Assembly (NCBI GenBank): GCA_017429695.1
Contig: JAFROK010000023.1
Location: 1-64,000 of the forward strand
Length of the DNA stretch: 64,000 nucleotides
From: Clostridia bacterium
Lineage (GTDB): Bacteria; Bacillota; Clostridia; Christensenellales; Aristaeellaceae
Reading direction: 5' to 3'
This document shows positions 26,057 through 35,151 of this stretch, in pieces. How positions within the stretch are numbered: the stretch's first letter is position 1; each line of letters begins with the position of its first letter. The position numbers were made by a program, and so were the translations under genes. Under the pieces are notes generated by a model. It was not told the DNA's origin, searched no databases, and saw only the letters and a program-made list of their open reading frames with translations.

Positions 26057-27316
26057 TCACTCCAGTCCCAGTTCTTTTGCCGCCGGATCCACATCCAGCG
26101 TAGCAAAATAGTCCTCCGGTTTTTCCGCCCGGCGGATCAGCCGGAAAGTGCCGTCCGCCTGCCGCAGCACTTCCGCACCGCGCAGCCGTCCGTTATAGTT
26201 GTATCCCATGGCGGTTCCGTGGGCGCCGGTATCGTGAATCACCAACAGGTCTCCCAGCGCAATTTCCGGCAGTGGCCGCTGAATGGCAAACTTGTCATTG
26301 TTTTCGCACAGGCTGCCCGTGATATCATACAGCCGGTCCGCCGGCAGGTCCCGCTTCCCGCATACCGTGATATGATGATACGCGCCGTACATTGCCGGGC
26401 GCATCAGGTGAACGGCGCATGCGTCCACGCCGATGTAGTCCCGGTAAATTTTCTTTTCATGAACCGCCCGCGTCACCAGCCATCCGAAGGGTCCGGTCAT
26501 CCAGCGGCCCAGTTCGGTCTTAATGCCGACGCCACCCTCCGGGAAAATTTCTTCATATACTTTCCTTACACCTTCACCGACCGCCATAATGTCCGTCGGC
26601 TTGTCCTCCGGCCGGTACGGAATCCCAATGCCGCCGGAAAGGTCCACAAAGGCAAACCGCATCCCGGTTTCTGCCGCCAGGTCCCGCCCCAGCTCAAACA
26701 GCGTCCGGGCCAGCGCCGGATAATAGCTGTCGTCTGTCGTGTTGGAGGAAAGGAACGCATGCAGGCCGAAAGACGTGGCACCCATGGCGGAAAGACATCT
26801 TAGCGCCTGCCGCAACTGCCCGTCCGTCATGCCGTATTTGGCTTCCCCGGGATTGCCCATAATGGTATTTCCGATGGAGAAATGCCCGCCGGGGTTATAC
26901 CGGAGGCAGATGGTTTCCGGAATTCCGCCGTTTTTTGCCAGCAGGTCAATATCCGTAATATCGTCCAGGTTAATAAAGGCGCCCAGGGCGCGTGCCTGTG
27001 CGAACTCCTCCGGCGGCATGGCGTTGGCGGAAAGGATCACTTCATCGCCGGAAAAGCCGCATACCCGCGCCAGCGTCAGCTCCGTCGCGGAGGAGCAGTC
27101 CAGCCCGCAGCCCTCCTCCTTCATAATCCGTAGAATGGACGGATTCGGCAGCGCCTTCACCGCAAAATATTCCCGGAAGGAAGGGCACCAGGCGAAAGCC
27201 CTGTTCAGCTTCCGGGCATTCTCCCGGATTCCCTGCTCATCATACAGCGTAAACGGTGTCGGAAACTGCGCCGCCGCACTCTCAAACACTTCGTCCTTTA
27301 AATTAAAATTCGGCAT
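26057..27316 (-). CDS. lysA: Diaminopimelate decarboxylase (LysA family)
   Basis: A 419-residue fold-III PLP decarboxylase that makes lysine from meso-diaminopimelate. The PLP lysine is in YFAVKALPNP (Lys54). The HxxxSSN segment and the C-terminal SLCENNDKF and HDTGAHGTAMGYNYNG blocks fit this enzyme rather than ornithine decarboxylase. Some relatives are carboxynorspermidine decarboxylases, but the GYNYNGRLR ending favours LysA. It starts four bases after the trypsin-fold lipoprotein gene. The pathway's first enzyme, aspartokinase, is at the left end of the window. Confidence 0.9.
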   Translation of the reverse strand: MPNFNLKDEVFESAAAQFPTPFTLYDEQGIRENARKLNRAFAWCPSFREYFAVKALPNPSILRIMKEEGCGLDCSSATELTLARVCGFSGDEVILSANAMPPEEFAQARALGAFINLDDITDIDLLAKNGGIPETICLRYNPGGHFSIGNTIMGNPGEAKYGMTDGQLRQALRCLSAMGATSFGLHAFLSSNTTDDSYYPALARTLFELGRDLAAETGMRFAFVDLSGGIGIPYRPEDKPTDIMAVGEGVRKVYEEIFPEGGVGIKTELGRWMTGPFGWLVTRAVHEKKIYRDYIGVDACAVHLMRPAMYGAYHHITVCGKRDLPADRLYDITGSLCENNDKFAIQRPLPEIALGDLLVIHDTGAHGTAMGYNYNGRLRGAEVLRQADGTFRLIRRAEKPEDYFATLDVDPAAKELGLE

Positions 27317-27320
27317 AATC

Positions 27321-28658
27321 TCAACCCCTGCTCTTTATCAGTTCAAACGTAAAACTGTCCGCCAGTTTCCCGCCGATATACATCGCGATTTCATATATTC
27401 CCGCCGGATATCCGGAGTCATTCAGGAACTCCAGCAGATCCGTATCCTTCAGTGCCACCGCCCAGGTATCATCCGCCATATAGGAAGGATCATAGATCCA
27501 TCCGCTTTCATAGCGGTAATTGTTGCCTTCCGGATCGGTCAGTGTCACCAGCAGGGAAATCCCCTGGATCTGCTCTGTCACCTGGTATGTGCTGGAAGAG
27601 TAGAAATACGCCCGTCCGGACCGCAGCAGTTCCTCCGTCACTTCCGTTACCGGGACAGGCAGGTCCGTTTCCGCCATCCCTTCTGTTCCCTCCGCGATGG
27701 CGATGACTTTGGATTCAAATCCGTTGTCCGTCAGCTTTTCCGCCGGCGGAATCTCGATCGTTCCGAATGCTTCCGGTATCCGGTCCGGTGTGCCAGCCGA
27801 CGCGCCTATGCCGTAAAGATAGGTCCTTCCCGGCGTCAGGATCATGGTATATCTGCCGTCCCCGTCTTCAGCGCGGCAATAGGTCAGGTAATGGTTCATG
27901 CTGTCCGCCACAACCAGGTAGAGTTCCTCCCCGTCCTTTTTCTCCGGCAGCGTCATCCCACTCCAGTCAAACGTCACGGTATTGGCGTCCATCGTAACCG
28001 CCAGCCCATCCGGCAGGTTGATCGGTGCCTGGCCGGTAAACGTATCCAGCGCTTCCGTCATGCTCTGAACCAGTCCCTCCGCCGTCAGGAAAATCACCCG
28101 GTTCCGGCCTTCCGCCCATTCGCCCACGGCGATCCCCGCCAGCTTTCCTTCCGGCGTGATCAGGGGCGATCCCGGCGCCACGCTCCCGCTCAGGGCCAGC
28201 ACAACGCAGGAATTGCCGCGCCAGGCCAGCGGTGTCGCGCCGAGGATGCTCCGGTTGATCCGTGAAATCCGCTCGTCACCTGTAACCACATAGCAGTCGC
28301 CGGTCAGCGCCGAGCCGCTGTCCAGTTCAAACTGGCCGAACAACGGTTTTGTATCTTCCGTGTCAAACAGGATCATCACGCCGAGTCCGCCCTGGTCCGG
28401 CGCGGCCGCTTCTGCGTCCCATATGTTCACACCATCCGTCACAATCAGCCGTTCCAGGTTTTCCGGCAGCACGGACGCAGCCGTCACCAGGATCCCTTCA
28501 TACGGTGAAACCGCTGTTCCCAGCCATACCGGCTCTTCCCCGTCAGCGGCGTACAGCTCAAACAGTCCGGGGGACGCCGGCGTGTTTTCCTCCGCGCATC
28601 CCGCGGAAACAGCCGCACAAAGCAGCACCAGCAACAGTGTAAGCCATTTTTTCATCAT
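27321..28658 (-). CDS. Trypsin-fold lipoprotein lacking catalytic residues
   Basis: A 445-residue lipoprotein (lipobox VSAGC, Cys21). Residues 40-200 follow the layout of a trypsin/HtrA-like serine protease: EGILVTAASVL where active enzymes have TAAHV, and VAPGSPLITPEGKLAGI where they have GDSGGPL. Histidine is replaced by Ser62, and proline 162 stands at the nucleophile serine. It is therefore probably a pseudoprotease. The remaining 240 residues look like two beta-sandwich domains. It lies 17 bases after smc and four before lysA. The function is unknown; binding of wall or peptide ligands is a guess. Confidence 0.7.
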   Translation of the reverse strand: MMKKWLTLLLVLLCAAVSAGCAEENTPASPGLFELYAADGEEPVWLGTAVSPYEGILVTAASVLPENLERLIVTDGVNIWDAEAAAPDQGGLGVMILFDTEDTKPLFGQFELDSGSALTGDCYVVTGDERISRINRSILGATPLAWRGNSCVVLALSGSVAPGSPLITPEGKLAGIAVGEWAEGRNRVIFLTAEGLVQSMTEALDTFTGQAPINLPDGLAVTMDANTVTFDWSGMTLPEKKDGEELYLVVADSMNHYLTYCRAEDGDGRYTMILTPGRTYLYGIGASAGTPDRIPEAFGTIEIPPAEKLTDNGFESKVIAIAEGTEGMAETDLPVPVTEVTEELLRSGRAYFYSSSTYQVTEQIQGISLLVTLTDPEGNNYRYESGWIYDPSYMADDTWAVALKDTDLLEFLNDSGYPAGIYEIAMYIGGKLADSFTFELIKSRG

Positions 28659-28675
28659 CCATTATCCTCCCCGGG

Positions 28676-31600
28676 TTATTCCCGGTAATCCTGCAGGGAA
28701 ACGGAAACCATTTTGCTGACGCCCTGTTCTTCCATGGCCACGCCGTACAGGCTGTCTGCCCGTTCCATCGTTCCCTTCCGGTGCGTAATCACAACAAACT
28801 GGGTGGATCTGGAATATTCCGCCAGGTACTCTGCAAAGTATCCGATATTCGCGTCATCCAGGGCGGCCTCAATCTCATCCAGCATGCAGAACGGCGTCGG
28901 TTTCAGCTTCAGTGTGGCAAACAGGATGGCGATGGCAGTCAGCGTCCGCTCCCCGCCGGAAAGCAGCGTCAGCAGCTGCAGTTTCTTTCCGGGCGGCTGG
29001 GCGTTGATCTCAATGCCGCAGTTCAGCGGATCCGACGGATCCATCAGCATCAGCTCCGCATGTCCGCCACCGAACAGCCGTTCAAATGTCTCGGAAAAGT
29101 ATCCCTGCAGCAGCGTAAACCGCTCCACGAAAACCTCCCGCATCTGGGTCAGCAGCCGGCTGATCAGTTCCCGCAGGTCCTTTTCCGCCTTTTCCAGGTC
29201 CCCGCGCTGGGTTTCCAGTTCGTCCGCCCGGGCCTTTGTCTGGGCGTATTCCTCCACTGCGTGTACGTTCACCGGCCCCAGTGCCCGGATTTCCGCGCTC
29301 AGCTGGGCCGCCTGCCGGTCCGCCTCGGTGGCGTTGAAGCCTTCGGTAATGCGGAATTCCTCCGCCCCGGCATAAGTCACTTCATAAGTGTTCCATATTC
29401 GGTCCCGCAGCGCTTTCAGGTCGCCCTCCGTCCGGCTCCGGCTCAGCTCCAGCCGGTGCGCCTTGTCGTTGTCCCGGCTGTATGCCTGGTGCAGGTTTTC
29501 CATATCCGTCAGGATCTCTTTCAGTGCCAGCTGTTTCCGTGTCCGCTCATCTTCGAGGGCTTTGGCGGCCGCCTCCCGGGCCGCCTGATCCGCGGCGGCT
29601 TCCTCCTGCTTCTCCCGCAGGCGGCTTTCCTCTTCCTGATCCGCCGCTTCCTGCGCTTCCATGGTCTTCAGCATTTCCCGGCGCTTTTCCTGGTCCCGGA
29701 CCAGCTTTTCCTTCTCCGCCGCCAGGCGTTCCCGGTCCCGCTGCAGCGTTTCCAGTTCATACCGCAGGTGGTTCACTTCCAGCGTCAGCCGCATCGCGTC
29801 TTCCGTCTGCTCTTCCAGTTGTTTCCGCGCCTCCGCAGCCTCCCGGGCATAGGCTTCCGCTTTCTTTTCCATTTCCTCCCGGGTCGCTTCCGTCTTTTCC
29901 GTGTGGTCATCCGCCAGCGACAACTGCTCACCGACCTGCATCATGGATTCCATCAGTTGTTCCCGCGCCGCTTCGGTTTCACTCAGGCGCAGGCTGTGCA
30001 TCTGCTTTTCGTCCTCAGCGTTCCGGGTGCGTTCCGTCTCCCGGGCCACCGCAATCTCCTGCTGGTGCAGCGCTTCCAGCGCTTCCGCAGAACGGCTTTT
30101 CAGCGCGTCCTTATCCGCCTGGCCCTGCTGCATTTCCTTCAGCAGCCGTTCCAGCTCATCTTGCCCGGAAACAAGCGCTTCCGTCAGTTCTTTCAACTCC
30201 CGCTCCCGGGAGAACAGGTTCAGCGCCTTCGAAGATACCGATCCGCCGGTCATGCTGCCGCCGGAATGCATCACATCGCCCTGCAGGGTCACCAGGCGGA
30301 ATTCATGCCCGCCTCTGCGCATAATGGCAATCCCGTGATTCAGGTTATCCGCCACCACGGTTCGCCCCAGCAGGTTTTCAACAATTTCGCGATACGCGGT
30401 GTCACACTGGATCAGGTCACTGGCAATCCCCAGGCATCCCGGCATCCGCAGCGCTTCCCGCTCCTTCGGGTTCAGCGTCCGGCTGCGTACCGTCGACACC
30501 GGCAGGAATGTCGCCCGGCCCAGCCGGTTTTCCCGCAGGTATTCGATCATTTCCTTGGCGGTTTCCTCATCCTCGGTCACCACATCCTGCTGGGCGTTGC
30601 CCAGCGCCATATCCATAGCCGTTTCATATTCCCGCGGCACGGAAATCAGCTGGCTCAGGGGCCCGTATACCTTGCTGTTCCCCTGCTCCCGGGCATGCCG
30701 CACCACCGCCTTCACCGGGTGGGCATATCCTTCCAGTTCCCGGCTCATCTCGTCCAGCAGTTTCTGCCGGGAGTCCATATCCCGCATTTCCGCCAGTTTC
30801 CGGTCGTATTCCTTCCGCGCTTCGATCACCGCGGCATCCGCTGCTTCCAGCTGCTCCCGCGTCTCCCGCAGCGTTTCCGCCAACCGGTCCTGCTCTTCGG
30901 TTTCCTTCTTCAGGCGTGCTTTCGCGTCAGTCACCGCCTGCTCCAGCGCCTCACCCGCTGCACGCATCTCCCCGCACGTCACGGAGATCTCCTTCAGCCG
31001 GTCCTCCATCGTGCTCATCATGGTCTTCAGGCGGGTCTGGTCGTTCAGGGCGGCCGCCCGGCGGTTCATGGCATCCATCATGGCCGCCTTGTGTTCTTCC
31101 AGGACGCGGTTTTTCTCTTCTTCGGTTTTGCGGGCGCTTTCTTCCGCCGCCTGGGCCTTCGCCAGCAGTTCCTCCTGCCGGGTCAGCGTTTCGCTTCGGA
31201 GCTCACTGCCGCTGCCGGTTTCCGCCGTCAGCTGTTCCAGTTCCGCCGCCCGTTCCTCGCCGGCACGGATTTCTTCCTCAATGCGCTCCCGGTTCTCCTG
31301 CCGGCCCCTCCGCCGTTCCTCCACGGAGCGCACCGCGTCCTGTGCTGTATGCACGGCTTCCATTCCGGCCATCAGCGCCGCGTGCGCCTCGGAAATCTTT
31401 TCGTCCAGCCCGGCAATCTCCGCCTGGCGGGCGTCCCGCTGTTCGGTTTTCTCGTGCAGGGTAATCTCCGTCTGGTCCAGCGCCGCCCGGATGCCCTGCA
31501 GGTTCCGGTCCGCTTCCAGGATCTTCGCTTCCATCCGGTCGCTCCGCACCAGGAACAGGTTCAGGTCCAGCACCTTCAGCTCCGCCGCCTTGTCCAGGTA

Positions 31601-32242
31601 GATCCGGGCGTTCTTCGCCTGATCCTCCAGCGGGCTCAGCTGGCGTTTCAGCTCGTCCAGGATATCGTCCACCCGGGCCATGTTTTCCAGGGTCCGTCCG
31701 AGTTTCTTGTCCGCTTCTTCCTTCCGGGCGCGGAATTTCACAATGCCCGCCGCTTCTTCAAACACCAGCCGCCGGTCCTCACCCTTCCGGGAAAGGATCT
31801 CATCAATCCGGCCCTGGCCGATAATCGAATATCCTTCCTTGCCGATGCCGGTGTCCCGGAAAAGGTCCACCACGTCCTTCAGCCGGCAGCTGGCACGGTT
31901 CAGGTAATACTCGCTGTCCCCATTCCGGTAAACCCGTCGCGTTACCATGACCTCGGCATAGTCCAACGGCAGCGCCCGGTCCTCGTTGTCGAATATCAGG
32001 CTAACCTCGCAGTAGCCCAGCGGCTTCCGTTTCTGGGTTCCCCCGAAGATCACATCCTGCATGCTGGCGCCGCGCAGCGTTTTCGCACTCTGCTCTCCCA
32101 GCACCCAGCGCACCGCGTCGGCTATATTGCTCTTTCCGGATCCGTTCGGCCCGACAATGCCCGTAATGCCCTGGTTGAAGATAATCTCCGTCCGCTGGGC
32201 AAAGGACTTAAAGCCGTACAGCTCCAGTTTCTTCAGTCGCAT
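28676..32242 (-). CDS. smc: Chromosome segregation protein SMC
   Basis: A 1188-residue condensin ATPase for chromosome organisation. The N-terminal head has MRLKKLELYGFKSF and Walker A GPNGSGKSN near residue 32. Long coiled coils rich in Glu, Arg and Ala flank a hinge at about 510-660 (GYAHPVKAVVRHARE ... GGSMTGGS). The C-terminal head has the signature LLSGGERTLTAIA and Walker B CMLDEIEAALDD. I chose ATG 32242 with GGAGG upstream rather than an upstream in-frame start. It is unusual in not following rnc, which is 13 kb away. Confidence 0.97.
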   Translation of the reverse strand: MRLKKLELYGFKSFAQRTEIIFNQGITGIVGPNGSGKSNIADAVRWVLGEQSAKTLRGASMQDVIFGGTQKRKPLGYCEVSLIFDNEDRALPLDYAEVMVTRRVYRNGDSEYYLNRASCRLKDVVDLFRDTGIGKEGYSIIGQGRIDEILSRKGEDRRLVFEEAAGIVKFRARKEEADKKLGRTLENMARVDDILDELKRQLSPLEDQAKNARIYLDKAAELKVLDLNLFLVRSDRMEAKILEADRNLQGIRAALDQTEITLHEKTEQRDARQAEIAGLDEKISEAHAALMAGMEAVHTAQDAVRSVEERRRGRQENRERIEEEIRAGEERAAELEQLTAETGSGSELRSETLTRQEELLAKAQAAEESARKTEEEKNRVLEEHKAAMMDAMNRRAAALNDQTRLKTMMSTMEDRLKEISVTCGEMRAAGEALEQAVTDAKARLKKETEEQDRLAETLRETREQLEAADAAVIEARKEYDRKLAEMRDMDSRQKLLDEMSRELEGYAHPVKAVVRHAREQGNSKVYGPLSQLISVPREYETAMDMALGNAQQDVVTEDEETAKEMIEYLRENRLGRATFLPVSTVRSRTLNPKEREALRMPGCLGIASDLIQCDTAYREIVENLLGRTVVADNLNHGIAIMRRGGHEFRLVTLQGDVMHSGGSMTGGSVSSKALNLFSRERELKELTEALVSGQDELERLLKEMQQGQADKDALKSRSAEALEALHQQEIAVARETERTRNAEDEKQMHSLRLSETEAAREQLMESMMQVGEQLSLADDHTEKTEATREEMEKKAEAYAREAAEARKQLEEQTEDAMRLTLEVNHLRYELETLQRDRERLAAEKEKLVRDQEKRREMLKTMEAQEAADQEEESRLREKQEEAAADQAAREAAAKALEDERTRKQLALKEILTDMENLHQAYSRDNDKAHRLELSRSRTEGDLKALRDRIWNTYEVTYAGAEEFRITEGFNATEADRQAAQLSAEIRALGPVNVHAVEEYAQTKARADELETQRGDLEKAEKDLRELISRLLTQMREVFVERFTLLQGYFSETFERLFGGGHAELMLMDPSDPLNCGIEINAQPPGKKLQLLTLLSGGERTLTAIAILFATLKLKPTPFCMLDEIEAALDDANIGYFAEYLAEYSRSTQFVVITHRKGTMERADSLYGVAMEEQGVSKMVSVSLQDYRE

Positions 32243-32286
32243 AGTTCCTCCAATAACCCGTTCCGGGTATGACATAACAATAAATG

Positions 32287-32315
32287 ATTATATCATATTC
32301 CCGGCCTCCGTTGCA
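32287..32315 (-). promoter_or_regulatory. Candidate promoter of smc operon
   Basis: Minus strand: -10 TATAAT (32287-32292) with a poor -35 TGCAAC (32310-32315) at 17 bases. The -10 is strong and the position, about 45 bases from the smc start, is right. Confidence 0.45.
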
Positions 32316-32408
32316 CCCCGTCAACAGCAAAAATACATCCCCGGCAGTCCGTTTTCGATCCCGGCCGCCAATAAAAGCGCAAATTGCATATAAAATCGTT
32401 TGTTCCCC

Positions 32409-32437
32409 TTGCAAACCAACCTTTCTTCTGTTATAAT
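32409..32437 (+). promoter_or_regulatory. Promoter of rpsF-ssb-rpsR
   Basis: -35 TTGCAA (32409-32414), 17-base spacer, -10 TATAAT (32432-32437). It faces away from the smc promoter and gives a leader of about 57 bases. Confidence 0.7.
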
Positions 32438-32456
32438 TCCTCTCCGGCACATCCTT

Positions 32457-32490
32457 GCGCTGCAGACAGCAGCGCCAAAAGTCCGTGAGG
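32457..32490 (+). promoter_or_regulatory. Candidate S6:S18 leader hairpin
   Basis: A perfect 7-bp stem (32457-32463 with 32469-32475, loop AGACA) sits between the promoter and the ribosome site of rpsF, followed by a CCG at 32483-32485. In many bacteria the S6-S18 complex represses its own operon by binding a CCG-containing leader hairpin. Position fits; the match to that motif is only partial. Confidence 0.35.
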
Positions 32491-32500
32491 AGGTGAAAGA

Positions 32501-32971
32501 ATGATGAACAGGTATGAAATGATCTACATCATCGACGCCGGTCTGGAGGATTCCGCCCGCAAGGAGCTGGTTGAAAAGGTATCCGCCCTGATCGAAGCCA
32601 ACGGTGGTGAGATCGAGAAGGTTGATGAAACATGGGGAAAGCGCAAGCTGGCCTACGCCATCAACTACAAGACCGAAGGCTGGTACGTACTGGTGACCTT
32701 CAAGGCCCCCGTCGAACTGCCCCGCGAGCTCGAGCGTAACCTGCAGATTAACGAGAACATTCTCCGTTATCTGGTCGTGAAGCTGGAAGAAAAGCGCTCC
32801 GCTGTCAAGCCCCGCGCCAATCGTCCCGCTCCCGTTGCCGCTCCCGCCGAGTACGCCCCGGTCAGTGAGGATGCTCCTGTCGCCGAAGAAGCTGCTCCTG
32901 CTGAAGAAGCTGCTCCTGCCGCGGAAGAAGCTGCCCCTGCCGAAGAAGCTGCTCCTGCGGATGCGGAGTAA
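32501..32971 (+). CDS. rpsF: 30S ribosomal protein S6 with acidic Ala-Pro-Glu tail
   Basis: A 156-residue S6, which binds S18 on the platform of the small subunit. Residues 1-100 are ordinary S6 (NRYEMIYIID ... WGKRKLAYAI). The rest is a low-complexity tail of repeated EEAAPA units. S6 is usually about 95-135 residues, so this tail is long. AGGAGGTG precedes two adjacent ATGs (32501, 32504); either could start. Confidence 0.95.
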   Translation: MMNRYEMIYIIDAGLEDSARKELVEKVSALIEANGGEIEKVDETWGKRKLAYAINYKTEGWYVLVTFKAPVELPRELERNLQINENILRYLVVKLEEKRSAVKPRANRPAPVAAPAEYAPVSEDAPVAEEAAPAEEAAPAAEEAAPAEEAAPADAE

Positions 32972-32993
32972 CATCTGAGAAGAGGGAATAAGC

Positions 32994-33422
32994 ATGAATA
33001 AGCTGACTATTATCGGAAATCTGACCCGGGATCCGGAACTCAGAACCACTTCCACCGGCGTCAATGTCTGTGATTTTACTGTGGCGGTAAACCGCCGTGG
33101 CCGGCGTGACGCCCAGGGAGCCCAGCCTGAAGCCGATTTCTTCCGTGTTTCTGCATGGCGGGAACGTGGCGAGCTGTGCGCAAAGTTCCTCACCAAGGGC
33201 CAGAAAGTCTGCGTCGTCGGACCTGTCTCTGCCAGAACATATCAGGCAAACGACGGCTCCACCCGCGTCAGTCTGGAAGTTACAGCTGATGAAGTCGAGT
33301 TCCTTTCTTCCCGGAACAGCGGAGACGCCGCCGGCAATTATGCCGCTCCGGCCGCTGCTCCCGCTGCAGAGCCCCAGGCTCCCGGCTTCACCGCCGTGGA
33401 GACCGACGAGCTGCCGTTCTGA
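32994..33422 (+). CDS. ssb: Single-stranded DNA-binding protein
   Basis: A 142-residue OB-fold SSB that protects single-stranded DNA and recruits repair and replication enzymes. The N-terminus NKLTIIGNLTRDPELR and the FFRVSAWRE and VTADEVEFL blocks are typical. The tail ends in the acidic tip DELPF, the docking site for partner proteins. The rpsF-ssb-rpsR order is conserved across Firmicutes. Confidence 0.96.
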   Translation: MNKLTIIGNLTRDPELRTTSTGVNVCDFTVAVNRRGRRDAQGAQPEADFFRVSAWRERGELCAKFLTKGQKVCVVGPVSARTYQANDGSTRVSLEVTADEVEFLSSRNSGDAAGNYAAPAAAPAAEPQAPGFTAVETDELPF

Positions 33423-33452
33423 TGAACGCATTAATGAAGGAGGTTACGCCCT

Positions 33453-33710
33453 ATGTCTGAAGATCGTGGCGAAAGAAGGCCGCGCCCCCGCGGAGGACGC
33501 CGTCCCCGCCGGAAGGTTTGCAGCTTCTGCGTTGATAAGATCGAATACATCGATTACAAGGATATCAATCGCCTGCGCCGGTTCACCAACGAGCGCGGCA
33601 AGATCCTGCCCCGCCGGATGAGCGGCAACTGTGCCAAGCATCAGCGTCAGCTGAGCGAGGCCATCAAGCGCGCCCGTGCCATCGCGCTGATGCCCTACAC
33701 GGTGGATTAA
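33453..33710 (+). CDS. rpsR: 30S ribosomal protein S18
   Basis: An 85-residue S18. The CSFC pair near residues 22-25 fits the zinc-type (C+) form, and the [16 protein letters not shown] and ALMPY blocks are diagnostic. AAGGAGG lies seven to eight bases before ATG 33453. Last gene of the operon, followed by a terminator. Confidence 0.96.
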   Translation: MSEDRGERRPRPRGGRRPRRKVCSFCVDKIEYIDYKDINRLRRFTNERGKILPRRMSGNCAKHQRQLSEAIKRARAIALMPYTVD

Positions 33711-33728
33711 TCCCGATGTAAATTACAA

Positions 33729-33760
33729 CCCCGAAAGCAAAAAGCTTTCGGGGCTTTGTT
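33729..33760 (+). terminator. Terminator after rpsR
   Basis: A perfect 10-bp stem (33729-33738 with 33744-33753), loop AAAAA, and a T-rich tail. The convergent MATE gene ends just beyond it. Confidence 0.85.
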
Positions 33761-35145
33761 TATTCTTCCATATTGACCACATTCCTGGCCCAGAAATCCG
33801 ACCGGAGCATCAGCAGTCCGATCACCAGCTTGACCACATCAACAAACTGAACACAGAAATAGATCGGAATAATCTCCATCTGTGTAAACCGCGTCAGGCA
33901 AAATGCCAGCATCACCGTTACCGCCCAGGTGTAGACCGCGTCAAACAGGAAGGTAATCACTGTCCGCCCGCCGGAGCGGATCGTGAAATACGTCACATGG
34001 GCAAAAGAATGCAGCGGCAGGGACAGCCCCGCCACAATCAGCATCCGCCGCGTCAGGTCCCGCACTTCGGGATCTACATTATACATCTGCGGCACCAGCG
34101 GCGACGCCAGAATCATGATTAGCCCGATGATTACGTGGATCACTTCTGTCAGGAAAATCAGCTTCCGATCCACGTCCCGGGCTTCCGCCATCTCGCCGGC
34201 GCCCAGCCGCTGACCGACCATGATCGATACGGCGCTGCCCATGGCGAACATGATCACGCAGAACAGGTTCCACGCCGTTCCGGCAATGTTCAGCGCGGCC
34301 ACGGCATTCATTCCCCGGCTGGAATAGAACTGATTGATCAGCGTCATGCCCAGGGACCACAGGATTTCGTTGATCAGCAGCGGCGTCGCCGTCCGGGCAA
34401 TGCGCGCCACCAGTTTTCCCGGCACATGGAAGCTCTTATAGGCGCCGGCCAGGAAGGGGTATTTGTCCTCATTCCGGTGAGCGTGAACTACCACGATCGC
34501 CAGCTCCACATACCGGGAGATCACCGTCGCGATCGCCGCACCCTGCACGCCCAGCGCCGGCGCACCCAGGTTGCCGAAAATCAGCACCCAATTCAGGCCC
34601 AGGTTCGTCAGGATTGCCGCAATGCCTGCCCGCATCGGCGCCAGGGTCTCCCCGGATTCCCGCAGTGTTCCGGCATAGATCTGGACCAGCGCGAAGGGCG
34701 GCAGCCCCCACAACATAATCCGCAGGTAATCGGTGCCCTCCCGCAGCGCCCGGACCGGATCACCGCCATTGCTCTCTCCCTGCAGGAAGGAATCAATAAA
34801 CCGCTCTCCCAGCACCAGGTAAATCACAATCGCCGCCAGTGAGCAGAACAACCCGAAGAACATCTTCACCCGGAAGGTATACCGCATGCCGGTCATGTCG
34901 CCCTTGCCGTAATACTGTGCGCCGAAAATGCTCACGCCGCTCAGTCCGCCGAATATCGCCAGGTTGAACACCATCATCACCTGGTTGGCAATCGACGCCG
35001 CCGAGATGGACTCCTTCCCCAGGCTGCCGACCATCACATTATCCAGCAAAGAAACAAACGACGAAATAAACTGCTGTATAATAATCGGAATCAGCAGCGT
35101 CAGCACACTCTTGTAAAACGCTTTATTGCCAATAAACTTTCTCAT
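33760..35145 (-). CDS. MATE family multidrug/metabolite exporter
   Basis: A 461-residue inner-membrane antiporter with about 12 hydrophobic segments. The N-terminal LLIPIIIQQFISSFVSLLDN and MVGSLGKESISAASIANQ blocks are typical of MATE/DinF proteins, which expel cationic compounds using sodium or protons. It starts six bases after the PLP decarboxylase gene and so belongs to the SCIFF-maturase unit. Whether it carries a SCIFF-derived product or a decarboxylation product cannot be told. Confidence 0.88.
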   Translation of the reverse strand: MRKFIGNKAFYKSVLTLLIPIIIQQFISSFVSLLDNVMVGSLGKESISAASIANQVMMVFNLAIFGGLSGVSIFGAQYYGKGDMTGMRYTFRVKMFFGLFCSLAAIVIYLVLGERFIDSFLQGESNGGDPVRALREGTDYLRIMLWGLPPFALVQIYAGTLRESGETLAPMRAGIAAILTNLGLNWVLIFGNLGAPALGVQGAAIATVISRYVELAIVVVHAHRNEDKYPFLAGAYKSFHVPGKLVARIARTATPLLINEILWSLGMTLINQFYSSRGMNAVAALNIAGTAWNLFCVIMFAMGSAVSIMVGQRLGAGEMAEARDVDRKLIFLTEVIHVIIGLIMILASPLVPQMYNVDPEVRDLTRRMLIVAGLSLPLHSFAHVTYFTIRSGGRTVITFLFDAVYTWAVTVMLAFCLTRFTQMEIIPIYFCVQFVDVVKLVIGLLMLRSDFWARNVVNMEE

Positions 35146-35151
35146 ATCAAC

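Noticed and set aside
28781-32272. Very long open frames antisense to smc, and similarly antisense to mfd (5916-8564) and proS/plsX (15117-17933)
   Set aside because: They mirror high-GC coding sequence on the other strand, have no ribosome sites, and their translations are low-complexity (Arg, Gln, His, Pro rich) with no family motifs.
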